NCBI GenBank assembly: GCA_021780585.1
Contig: JAJXYM010000063.1
Location: forward strand, 1 to 11,542
Reading direction: 5' to 3'
Length of the DNA stretch: 11,542 nucleotides
Source of the DNA: Deltaproteobacteria bacterium
GTDB lineage: Bacteria; Desulfobacterota; Binatia; Binatales; Binataceae
Below, piece after piece: positions 1-7,340 of the stretch. The first letter of the stretch is position 1. Each line of letters starts with the position of its first letter. Position numbers and translations under genes: made by a program. Under the pieces are notes generated by a model. The model made no database searches. It worked only from the letters and a program-made list of their open reading frames with translations, and was not told the DNA's origin.

Positions 1-1331
1 CCGCGGCGCTGGGTTGGACCGCGCCGGCGCGGGCCGCCGCGCCGGCGCGGCGAATCCCGCTCGCGCGGGCGATCGCGATCGGACTCAGGCGCAATCGCAC
101 GCTCGCCGCCGCGCGTTTCGACCGCGTCGCGGCCGACGCCGAAAGCGACGTCGCGCGCGGCGCCATGATTCCGCATCTGGACGCCGGCGAAAACTATTCG
201 GCGAGCGACAATCCGGTGCAGGTGTTCTCCGATCTGCTGATGCAGCAGGATTTCACGGCGAACAATTTCGCGCTCGATTCGCTCAACCATCCGGGCTTTT
301 TCTCCAACTTCCAGAGCGACGTCACGCTGTCGTTTCCGGTTTTCGCGGGCGGCCGGCTGCTTGCGGCGTGGCGCGCCGCCGGGATGGGGGCGGAGGCCGC
401 GCGCTGGCAGGAGGCCGAAACCCGCCAGCGGGTCGAATTCGCCGTGATTCAATCCTACTACGCCGCGCTTCTGGCCGAGCGGCGGGTCGCCGTGGTCGAT
501 CGCGCGCTGACCGCCGCCCGCGCCCATCTGGCGGTCGCGCGGGATCGGTTTCGCCACGGGCTGGCGGTCAACGCCGACGTGCTGCGCGCCAACGTGATGA
601 CCGGAACGCTCGAGCAGCAGCGGATCGAGGCGGCCAGCGGCGTCGCGATTACGCGCGACGAATTCGGCCATGCGCTGGGGGCCGAGGACGAGGGTCTTGC
701 GCCGCTGGAGAATCCGCCCGAGCTGAGCGCGCCCGGCACTCCCGCCGCGCCGCTTGACGCGCTGGTCGCGCGCGCCGCCCAGGCCCGTCCCGAAATCCGC
801 GCGGCCGACGCCCGCGTCGCCCAGGCGCGCCAGGCCGTGACGATCGCGCGCGCCGACTATCTGCCGACGATCACGGTGGCGAGCGTCTACGAAAACGACT
901 CGAAGACGCTGGTGCGCGCCGGCAACAACGCGGGCGTGTTCGTCACCGCGCGGCTCAACCTCTTCAATGGGATGGCGTCGCGCGCGCGGGTCGACGCCGC
1001 CGGCGCTCAAATGAACCGGCTCGAACTCCTCGCCCGCGATCTGCGCGAAGCGGTGCGCCTGCAGGTCGCCACGGCATGGCATCGTTTGGACGCGGCGCAT
1101 CAGGGTCTCGAAGTCGCGCGGCGCGACGTGAGCTACGCCGGCGACGCGCTCAAAATTCTTGACGATCGCTATGGCGCCGGGCTCGAGGCCAACGTCGCCG
1201 TGCTCGACGCCGAAACCGCCCGCGAGCAGGCCGAGATGCGGCTGGTCGCGTCCGAAATCAACGTCGCCGTGGACCGCGCCGCGCTCGATCTCGCAACCGG
1301 CTCCGAGCCGTTCGCCACGAAGGAACCCTGA
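1..1331 (+). CDS. TolC-family outer membrane channel protein (5' end outside the window)
   Basis: Outer-membrane exit duct of a tripartite efflux pump. The reading frame is open from base 3 and gives 442 visible residues, close to the usual TolC-family length, so only about 15-25 residues are missing. The first ~16 visible residues (ending ARAAAPA) look like the end of a signal peptide. Two outer-membrane efflux repeats are visible. The first starts near visible residue 20 (LARAIAIGLRRN) and includes the beta-strand-like segment LSFPVFAGGR. The second starts with PLDALVARAAQARPEIRAAD and includes the strand VTARLNLFNGMASRAR. Long Ala/Arg-rich stretches between them fit the coiled-coil helices of the tunnel. 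An internal ATG at 165 is not the start, because homologous-looking sequence (the first helix) lies upstream of it. No lipobox can be judged, as the N-terminus is missing. The TGA is directly followed by the adaptor ATG, so the two are probably translationally coupled. Family assignment is firm; substrate is unknown. Confidence 0.9.
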   Translation, partial: AALGWTAPARAAAPARRIPLARAIAIGLRRNRTLAAARFDRVAADAESDVARGAMIPHLDAGENYSASDNPVQVFSDLLMQQDFTANNFALDSLNHPGFFSNFQSDVTLSFPVFAGGRLLAAWRAAGMGAEAARWQEAETRQRVEFAVIQSYYAALLAERRVAVVDRALTAARAHLAVARDRFRHGLAVNADVLRANVMTGTLEQQRIEAASGVAITRDEFGHALGAEDEGLAPLENPPELSAPGTPAAPLDALVARAAQARPEIRAADARVAQARQAVTIARADYLPTITVASVYENDSKTLVRAGNNAGVFVTARLNLFNGMASRARVDAAGAQMNRLELLARDLREAVRLQVATAWHRLDAAHQGLEVARRDVSYAGDALKILDDRYGAGLEANVAVLDAETAREQAEMRLVASEINVAVDRAALDLATGSEPFATKEP

Positions 1332-2453
1332 ATGACCGCGGAATCGCACGACGCCCGCCCGGTTTCCCGCATGCGGCTCGTGGTCGCCGCGATCGCCGCG
1401 CTGGCGCTCCTTTGGATCGCGGCGCGTTGGCTCTGGGGCGGCCGCATCGAACCCGGACTGATCGCAAAGACGGTTGAGCCGGCGCCCGGCCAGCCGATCG
1501 GCGCAGCGCTCAGCGAAACCGTGCCGATTCGCCATGAAGTGATCGGCACGATTCAATCGCGGTTTCCGGTCGCGGCCGCCAGCCGGGTCGCGGCGCGCGT
1601 GCTCGCGGTGGAGGCCCACGCGGGCGAACGGGTCCGCGCCGGCCAGACGCTGGTAACGCTCGATCCGGCCGATCTGCGCGGCCAGCTTGCCGAGGCCGAG
1701 GGCGAACTTTCCGCCGCGACCGGCGAACTGGTCCGCGCCAGCGCCGACCAACGCCGTTACGCCGCGTTGTTTCCGCGCGGCTCCGTAACCGCCAGCGAGC
1801 GCGACGCGGCCGAGGCGGCGTATCGCGCCGCGGCCGGCCGGACCCAGCGGGCGCGCGCCGCCGTGGCCGCCGCGCGGGCCGCCCTCGGCTATGCGACCGT
1901 CCGTTCGCCCGCCGACGGCGTGGTGATCGAGCGGATGGTCGAGCGGGGCGACATGGCGATGCCGGGGCAGCCGTTGATGCGGCTCTATGACGAAAGCGCG
2001 ATGCGGGTGGAACTCGAAGTGCCCGAGGAGCTGGCGCGGCAAATCTCATTGGGCGCGCCGCTGGCGGTCACGATCGACGCGATCGGCGCCAGCTATCGCA
2101 CGCGGGTCGGCGAAATCGTGCCGGCCGCCGATCCGCAAAGCCGCACCTTCCTGGTGCGCGCGCCGATTCCGAGCGGCGCCGGTCTGCGTCCCGGGATGTT
2201 TGCGCGCGCCGTTTTCGCCGCCGGCGGCGAAACCCTGCTGACCGTGCCGCGCGACGCGGTGACGCGGATCGGCCAGCTCGATACGGTGCGCGTCTTCGCC
2301 CGCGGCGCGACCGTGATCCGGATGGTGTCGCTCGGCCGGCGTTTCGGCGACCGAATCGAAGTGCTGGCCGGCCTGGCGCCCGGCGAGCGCGTGCTGCTCA
2401 ACGCCGCCGCGCCGCCGACGATGGTTGAACAGTCGACCGATGCGGCGCGTTGA
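1332..2453 (+). CDS. RND efflux pump periplasmic adaptor subunit (HlyD/AcrA family)
   Basis: Membrane fusion protein that should bridge the inner-membrane RND permease and the outer-membrane channel. It has 373 residues, typical for the family. Residues ~14-35 form one hydrophobic segment (MRLVVAAIAALALLWIAARW) that would act as membrane anchor; there is no lipobox cysteine. The first half of the lipoyl-like domain follows (SRVAARVLAVEAHAGERVRAGQ), then an Ala/Glu/Arg-rich alpha hairpin, the second lipoyl half (YATVRSPADGVVIERMVERG), the beta-barrel domain with the family-typical LRPGMFARA, and a C-terminal membrane-proximal domain (VPRDAVTRIG onward). The start ATG directly abuts the stop of the channel gene and has a good Shine-Dalgarno, GAAGGA at 1319-1324, seven bases upstream. 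The domain order leaves little doubt about the family. What the pump moves cannot be read from the adaptor. Confidence 0.92.
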   Translation: MTAESHDARPVSRMRLVVAAIAALALLWIAARWLWGGRIEPGLIAKTVEPAPGQPIGAALSETVPIRHEVIGTIQSRFPVAAASRVAARVLAVEAHAGERVRAGQTLVTLDPADLRGQLAEAEGELSAATGELVRASADQRRYAALFPRGSVTASERDAAEAAYRAAAGRTQRARAAVAAARAALGYATVRSPADGVVIERMVERGDMAMPGQPLMRLYDESAMRVELEVPEELARQISLGAPLAVTIDAIGASYRTRVGEIVPAADPQSRTFLVRAPIPSGAGLRPGMFARAVFAAGGETLLTVPRDAVTRIGQLDTVRVFARGATVIRMVSLGRRFGDRIEVLAGLAPGERVLLNAAAPPTMVEQSTDAAR

Positions 2454-2506
2454 CGCCCTGGCGCAGGCCGCGTGGGGGCGCAACCCGCCGCGCGCGATTT
2501 CAGCGC

Positions 2507-2537
2507 GGAGCCGCGGCTCCCGCGGGAGGTGCTCGTC
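2507..2537 (+). promoter_or_regulatory. SQR leader: overlapping palindromes and Shine-Dalgarno
   Basis: The 84-base gap between adaptor and SQR ends in three complementary arms separated by CGCG: GGAG(C) at 2507-2511, (G)CTCC at 2516-2520 and GGAG at 2525-2528. The first two make a perfect 14-base palindrome, 2507-2520. The last two make a perfect 12-base palindrome, 2517-2528. In RNA the middle arm can pair with only one partner at a time. The second hairpin covers the Shine-Dalgarno GGGAGG (2524-2529), which lies 8 bases before the ATG at 2538. The palindromes and the ribosome binding site are seen directly; a regulatory role is inference, and short palindromes of G and C are not rare in DNA of this composition. 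Confidence 0.4.
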
Positions 2538-3818
2538 ATGACTCATGCTGTCGTGCTCGGCGCCGGCCTGGGCGGCGTCACAATGGCGCTCGAACTGAAA
2601 GAGCGGCTGGGCGATCGGAATCAGGTCACCGTCATCTCGAACCTCACGAGTTTCCAGTTCGCCCCGTCGAATCCATGGGTCGCCGTCGGCTGGCGTAAGC
2701 CCGAAGCGGTCGAGGTCGCGCTCGCGCCGATGTTCAAGCGGCGTGAAATCGACTTCATTCCGGTTGCGGCCGAACGGCTGCAACCCGACCAAAACCGGAT
2801 CACGCTGAGCGACGGCCGGGAGGTCGCCTACGACTACCTCGTGATCGCGACCGGGCCGGAGCTCGCCTTCGACGAAATTCCCGGCTTCGGTCCCGCTCCC
2901 GGCTATACGCACTCGATCTGCACCCTGGCGCATGCGACCGAGACCGCGGCGGCATGGGACGCGTTTTGCCGCGATCCCGGTCCGATCGTGGTCGGCGCGG
3001 TGCAGGGCGCGTCGTGCTTCGGGCCGGGCTACGAATTCGCGATGATCGCCGACACCGAATTGCGGCGGCGGAAAATTCGCGATCGCGTGCCGATCGCCTA
3101 TGTCACCTCCGAGCCCTATGTCGGCCATCTCGGACTCGGCGGCGTCGGCGACAGCAAGGGGATGCTCGAGGCGGAGTTCCGCGGTCGCCATATCAAATGG
3201 ATCGTCAACGCGAGGACCACGCGGGTCGAGGCGGGACGCCTGTTCGCGACGGAAGTTGACGAGGACGGCAAGGACAAGAAAACGCACGAGCTGCCGTTTC
3301 GGTTCGCGATGATGATGCCGGCGTTCCGCGGCGTCAAAGCGATCGCCGGACTCGACGGACTGGTGAATCAGCGCGGCTTCGTGATGGTCGATCGCGGGCA
3401 GCGCAACGCCCGCTATCCGAATATTTTCGCGGTCGGCGTCTGTATCGCGATCGCGCCGCCCGAGCCGACTCCGATTCCCACCGGCGTGCCCAAAACCGGC
3501 TTCATGATCGAATCGATGGCGGCCGCGGCGGCGCGCAATATCGGCGCGCTCGCGGAGGGCGGAAACCCGGCGGTCGAATCGACCTGGAACGCGCTTTGTC
3601 TGGCGGATTTCGGCGACACCGGCGTCGCCTTCGTCGCGCAGCCGCAGATTCCGCCGCGCAATATCAATTGGACGAGCGCGGGCCGCTGGGTGCATCTGGC
3701 GAAAGTCGGCTTCGAGCGTTACTTCCTGCGCAAGGTGCGGCGCGGACAGAGCGCGCCGGCGTACGAACGCCTCGCGCTGCGATTGATCGGCATGGAGAAG
3801 GTACGGCCGGCGCATTAG
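2538..3818 (+). CDS. sqr: Sulfide:quinone oxidoreductase (SQR), A. ferrooxidans-like
   Basis: Membrane-associated FAD enzyme that oxidises sulfide to sulfane sulfur/polysulfide and passes electrons to the quinone pool. It has 426 residues, close to the ~434 of the Acidithiobacillus ferrooxidans enzyme, which it matches along its length as I recall that sequence. The FAD dinucleotide-binding motif GAGLGG is at residues 8-13, followed by FQFAPSNPWVAVGW (~40-53), the second nucleotide motif YDYLVIATGPEL (~97-108), and the C-terminal block IPTGVPKTGFMIESM. The three redox cysteines are present: Cys128 (SICT), Cys160 (GASCFGPG) and Cys354 (NALCLADFGD); an extra Cys302 sits in AVGVC. The C-terminal basic/amphipathic helices (WVHLAKVGFERYFLRKVRRG) fit a membrane surface anchor. 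The ATG at 2538 is chosen because of GGGAGG at 2524-2529 and because FAD-site spacing matches the family; an in-frame upstream start at 2472 would add 22 unrelated residues. The gene lies between the adaptor and permease genes of one pump. Confidence 0.93.
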   Translation: MTHAVVLGAGLGGVTMALELKERLGDRNQVTVISNLTSFQFAPSNPWVAVGWRKPEAVEVALAPMFKRREIDFIPVAAERLQPDQNRITLSDGREVAYDYLVIATGPELAFDEIPGFGPAPGYTHSICTLAHATETAAAWDAFCRDPGPIVVGAVQGASCFGPGYEFAMIADTELRRRKIRDRVPIAYVTSEPYVGHLGLGGVGDSKGMLEAEFRGRHIKWIVNARTTRVEAGRLFATEVDEDGKDKKTHELPFRFAMMMPAFRGVKAIAGLDGLVNQRGFVMVDRGQRNARYPNIFAVGVCIAIAPPEPTPIPTGVPKTGFMIESMAAAAARNIGALAEGGNPAVESTWNALCLADFGDTGVAFVAQPQIPPRNINWTSAGRWVHLAKVGFERYFLRKVRRGQSAPAYERLALRLIGMEKVRPAH

Positions 3819-3846
3819 TCAGTCGCGCCGCGATACGCATTGCTCA

Positions 3847-6800
3847 ATGAACGGCGACTCGAATCATAAACTGGGTTTCACCGCCCGGATCGTCGACCTC
3901 TTCCTCGGGTCGAACCTCTCGATGCTGCTGCTGGTGGCGTCGCTCGCGGCCGGCGCGGTCGCATTGATGGTCACGCCGCGCGAGGAGGACCCGCAGATCT
4001 CCGTGCCGCTCGCCGACATTATCGTGACGATGCCGGGCGCGAGCGCCGCCGAAGTCGAGAACCTGGTCACCGTCAATCTCGAAAAACGGCTGTGGGAGAT
4101 GGAGGGCGTGCGCCATATCTACTCCGTCTCGCGGCCCGGCATGGCGATGGTCACGGTGCGGTTCCGGGTCGGCTACGACAAAATCAGAAGCCTCGTCCAG
4201 ATCTACAACAAGCTCGAATCGAACCGCGACGCCGTGCCGCCGGGCGTCACCGGATGGATCGTCAAGCCGGTCGCGATCGACGACGTGCCGATCCTGACCG
4301 TCACGCTCTGGAGCGAGAGCGAAAGCGACGCCGCGCTGCGCCGCGTGGCCGACGAAATTCTGCGCCGGATGCAGCAGGCGCCCGACACCGGCCATTCGTT
4401 CGTGGTCGGCGGCCGGCCGCGTCAGGTGCGCGTCCTGCTCGACGCCAACCGCCTCGCCGGCCATCGCCTGGCGCCGCTGGAAGTGGCCCAGGCGCTGCGC
4501 GGCGCCGACGCCAATCTGCGCGCGGGAACGTTCGCCAGCGGCAATCGCGAAGTTCTGCTCGACAGCGGCCCGTTCCTCAAAAACGCCGACGAGGTCGCCA
4601 GCCTGGTGGTCGCGGTGCGCGACGGCCATCCGGTCTACCTGCGCGACGTCGCCCGCGTGATCGACGGTCCCGCCGAGCCGACCGCGTACGCCAGCGTCGC
4701 CTTCGGTCCGGCGCGCGATCTGATCCCGCGCGAACCGGGGCAGATGCGCCATGCGGCGATCGGCGCGCCCGGCCGCTTCTATCCCGCCGTCACGATCGCT
4801 TTCGCCAAACGTCGCGGGTCGAACGCCGTCGCCGTCGCCGAAGAGCTGATCGGCCGCGTGCATGCGCTCGAAGGAATCGCGATTCCCACCGACGTGCATG
4901 CGCTGGTCACGCGCAATTACGGCGAGACCGCCAACGAAAAGGTCAACGAACTGGTCCGCGAACTGCTGATCGCCGTCGCCATAATCGTCGTCCTGCTGGC
5001 CTTTTCGCTGGGCCTGCGCGAGGCCTTTGTCGTCGCGATCGCCGTGCCGGTCACGCTCGCGATCACGCTGCTCGGCAATCTTCTGGCCGGCTACACGATC
5101 AACCGCGTCACGCTCTTCGCCCTGATTCTCTCGCTCGGACTGCTGGTCGACGATCCGATCGTCGACGTCGAGAATATCCATCGTCATTTCCGGCTCGGCG
5201 ACCGTCCGCCGCGCGAGGCGACGCTGGTCGCGGTCGACGAAGTCCGGCCGCCAACCATCCTGGCGACCTTCACCGTTATCGCCTCGTTCATCCCGATGCT
5301 GTTCGTGACCGGGATGATGGGGCCGTATATGCGGCCGATGCCGTTCAACGTGCCGCTCGCGATGCTGATGTCGCTGATCGTCGCCTTCACGATCACGCCG
5401 TGGGCGGCGTACCATCTGTTGCGCCGCGAGCACGCCAAACGTCCGGCCGCGGCCGAAGGCGACGAAACCGCGGCCATCCGCCGCTGGTACGCGCGCATCC
5501 TGAAACCCCTGCTCGACCATCCGCGTCGCGCGCGGCTGTTTTTGGCCGGGATGGTCGGGGCGCTGATCGTCTCCGTGATGCTCGTCGTGCTGGGACTCGT
5601 GCCGGTCAAGATGCTGCCGTTCGACAACAAGAACGAGCTGCAATTGATGATCGATCTGCCGGAGGGCACGCCGCTGGAGGCGACCGACGCGACAGTGCGC
5701 GATTTCGGCCAACTGCTCGGCCGCATCCCCGAAATCACCAGCTTCGAAACCTACACCGGCGTCGCCTCGCCGTTCGATTTCAACGGGATGGTGCGTCACT
5801 ACTACGCGCGGCGCGAGCCATGGCAGGCCGACATCCGCATCAACCTCGCGCCCAAGGCCGATCGCGCGCAATCGTCCCATCAAATCGCGCTGCGTATCCG
5901 CCCGCTGGTCGAGGCGATCGCGCGGCGCGACGGGGCCAGGCTCAAGATCGTCGAGATGCCGCCCGGACCGCCCGTGCTCGAAACGATCGTCGCGGAAATT
6001 TACGGTCCGCCCGAGGCCGAGTACGGCCAGCTAATCGCTTACGGCAAGCAATTGCGCCGCGTCTTCGACCATACCGGCGGCGTGGTCGATACCGACGATT
6101 TCTCGATCGCGCCCGAGCCGCGCCTGCAATACGTGATCGACCGCGAAAAGGCCGCCCTGCACGGCGTCAGCACGGCCGAGGTCGCGCGCTCGCTCGCCCT
6201 GACGGTCGGGGGGGACGCGGCCGCCACCGTCCATACCGACAGCGAACGCGATCCGCTGCTGATCGAGCTGCGGATGCCGCGGGCGGCGCGATCCAATCTC
6301 GCCAGCCTGACGGCGATTCGCGTGCGCGGCGCGGGCGGCGCGTTGATTCCGATCGGCGAAATCGGCGCGTTCCGCCAATCGGTCGCCGAGCAGCCGATCT
6401 ATCGCAAGGATTTGCGCGAGGTCGCGATGGTGCTGGGCGACACGGCCGGCGCCAGTCCGGTCAACGAAATCCTCTGGCTCGAAGACCATACCGCGCATCT
6501 CGCGCCCGCCGGCTACCAGATCGTCTGGACCGGCGAGGGCGAATGGAACATCACGGTGACTGTATTTCGCGATCTCGGCATCGCGTTCGGCGCGGCGCTG
6601 TTCTTCATCTACGTGCTGCTGGTCGCGCAGACCGAGTCGCTGGCGATGCCGCTGATCATCATGGCCGCGATTCCGCTCACCATGATCGGAATCATGCCGG
6701 GCTTTTTCATCCTCAATCTGGTCGCCAACCGCTCGATCGCGGGCTACGCCGACCCGGTCTTCTTCACCGCGACCGCGATGATCGGCATGATCGCGCTGGC

Positions 6801-7104
6801 CGGCATCGTGGTGCGCAATTCGATCATCCTGATCGATTTCATCCATCGCGAACTCGCCGCCGGCCAGCCGCTCGAAGAGGCGATCCTCGCTGCGGGCGCG
6901 GTGCGGCTGCGGCCGATCGCGCTGACCGCGGGAGCGGCGATGCTCGGTTCGGCGGTGATCACGCTCGATCCGATTTTCTCGGGCCTCGCGTGGTCGTTCA
7001 TTTTCGGCATCTTCGCCTCGACCGCGTTCACGCTGATCGTGGTCCCGCTGATTTACTATCTCGTCTACCGCGACAAATCCTTGCCCCCGGCAACGCGCGG
7101 CTGA
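3847..7104 (+). CDS. Efflux RND transporter permease subunit
   Basis: Inner-membrane proton-driven pump of the RND superfamily, 1085 residues, slightly longer than AcrB (1049). TM1 is at ~23-41 (LSMLLLVASLAAGAVALMV). A large periplasmic porter region follows. TM2-TM6 begin near residue 376, with the TM4 proton-relay pair Asp435-Asp436 in GLLVDDPIVDVENI. TM7 (ARLFLAGMVGALIVSV) leads to the second periplasmic half. TM8-TM12 close the protein, with Arg990 in TM10 (GIVVRNSIILIDF) where AcrB has Lys940. The NYGETANEKVNEL stretch before TM2 and the arginine in TM10 recur in a broad RND group whose substrates are mostly unassigned, so a drug, metal or lipid substrate cannot be chosen. No clear Shine-Dalgarno precedes the ATG, and no other in-frame ATG, GTG or TTG lies between the SQR stop and 3847. 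With only 28 bases after SQR, translation may depend on the upstream gene. Confidence 0.93.
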   Translation: MNGDSNHKLGFTARIVDLFLGSNLSMLLLVASLAAGAVALMVTPREEDPQISVPLADIIVTMPGASAAEVENLVTVNLEKRLWEMEGVRHIYSVSRPGMAMVTVRFRVGYDKIRSLVQIYNKLESNRDAVPPGVTGWIVKPVAIDDVPILTVTLWSESESDAALRRVADEILRRMQQAPDTGHSFVVGGRPRQVRVLLDANRLAGHRLAPLEVAQALRGADANLRAGTFASGNREVLLDSGPFLKNADEVASLVVAVRDGHPVYLRDVARVIDGPAEPTAYASVAFGPARDLIPREPGQMRHAAIGAPGRFYPAVTIAFAKRRGSNAVAVAEELIGRVHALEGIAIPTDVHALVTRNYGETANEKVNELVRELLIAVAIIVVLLAFSLGLREAFVVAIAVPVTLAITLLGNLLAGYTINRVTLFALILSLGLLVDDPIVDVENIHRHFRLGDRPPREATLVAVDEVRPPTILATFTVIASFIPMLFVTGMMGPYMRPMPFNVPLAMLMSLIVAFTITPWAAYHLLRREHAKRPAAAEGDETAAIRRWYARILKPLLDHPRRARLFLAGMVGALIVSVMLVVLGLVPVKMLPFDNKNELQLMIDLPEGTPLEATDATVRDFGQLLGRIPEITSFETYTGVASPFDFNGMVRHYYARREPWQADIRINLAPKADRAQSSHQIALRIRPLVEAIARRDGARLKIVEMPPGPPVLETIVAEIYGPPEAEYGQLIAYGKQLRRVFDHTGGVVDTDDFSIAPEPRLQYVIDREKAALHGVSTAEVARSLALTVGGDAAATVHTDSERDPLLIELRMPRAARSNLASLTAIRVRGAGGALIPIGEIGAFRQSVAEQPIYRKDLREVAMVLGDTAGASPVNEILWLEDHTAHLAPAGYQIVWTGEGEWNITVTVFRDLGIAFGAALFFIYVLLVAQTESLAMPLIIMAAIPLTMIGIMPGFFILNLVANRSIAGYADPVFFTATAMIGMIALAGIVVRNSIILIDFIHRELAAGQPLEEAILAAGAVRLRPIALTAGAAMLGSAVITLDPIFSGLAWSFIFGIFASTAFTLIVVPLIYYLVYRDKSLPPATRG

Positions 7105-7177
7105 CTCATTCCAATCCGCGTGACGATCGCCGGTACTTACTGTACTTGCGACCAGGTCTCGCGGTTGCGCGGATGAA

Positions 7178-7203
7178 GTTGACCCCGCGACGGGCGGGGC
7201 GAC
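7178..7203 (+). terminator. GC hairpin after the pump operon, no T-tract
   Basis: Seventy-odd bases after the permease stop, GTTG-A-CCCCGC (7178-7188) pairs with GCGGGG-CGAC (7194-7203) around the loop GACGG: 10 pairs with one GU and one bulged A. It is the strongest fold seen in the 236-base gap 7105-7340. No run of T follows, so a classic intrinsic terminator is not shown; it could equally stabilise the 3' end of the operon mRNA. Confidence 0.35.
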
Positions 7204-7242
7204 TGCGCACGTGGCCAATCGGATCGGCGCCCACTGCGCACG
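7202..7242. repeat. 10-base direct repeat upstream of the phosphatase promoter
   Basis: ACTGCGCACG occurs at 7202-7211 and again at 7233-7242, 31 bases apart, about three helical turns. It lies 40-80 bases before the TATAAT element, so it could be a paired binding site for a regulator. The core ACTGCGCA also occurs at 9237-9244, on the other side of the phosphatase gene. The copies are exact; a role is inference. Confidence 0.25.
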
Positions 7243-7260
7243 GCGTTCGCGGCGATCGGA

Positions 7261-7333
7261 TTCCGTCGTGCAAAGTTAACGGACGTATAATCTCTTCTTA
7301 AGCATCCAATGCTACCTATCGCTTCCTGGGAGG
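7261..7333 (+). promoter_or_regulatory. Probable promoter and ribosome binding site of the secreted phosphatase gene
   Basis: A perfect -10 hexamer TATAAT is at 7286-7291 within a stretch (7271-7320) much richer in A and T than the rest of the window. No good -35 box sits at the ideal 17-base spacing; TTCCGT at 7261-7266 (19-base spacing) is the nearest and is weak, so an activator may be needed. Transcription would start near 7298, leaving a leader of ~43 bases. GGGAGG at 7328-7333 is a strong ribosome binding site 7 bases before the ATG at 7341. Confidence 0.5.
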
Positions 7334-7340
7334 CTCAATC

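Noticed and set aside
14..757. A 247-codon + strand frame at the left edge
   Set aside because: It overlaps the TolC-family gene in another frame and gives an Arg-rich shadow product.
2046..5883. Long stop-free frames (589 and 679 codons) on the - strand opposite SQR and the permease
   Set aside because: They mirror GC-rich codon use of the real genes, have no recognisable domains and are full of Arg/Asp/His runs typical of antisense reading.
7121..7177. An 18-codon frame after the permease (GTG start, containing CTC)
   Set aside because: Too short, no ribosome binding site and no pattern beyond chance.
4092..7301. A 1069-codon + strand frame overlapping the permease gene
   Set aside because: Its product is dominated by Arg and Ala with no domain pattern, while the overlapping frame encodes a complete RND permease with 12 membrane segments.
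7105..7340. tRNA or other structured RNA gene in the gap
   Set aside because: No cloverleaf, T-loop or CCA-type end could be found; only the single hairpin and short repeats are present.
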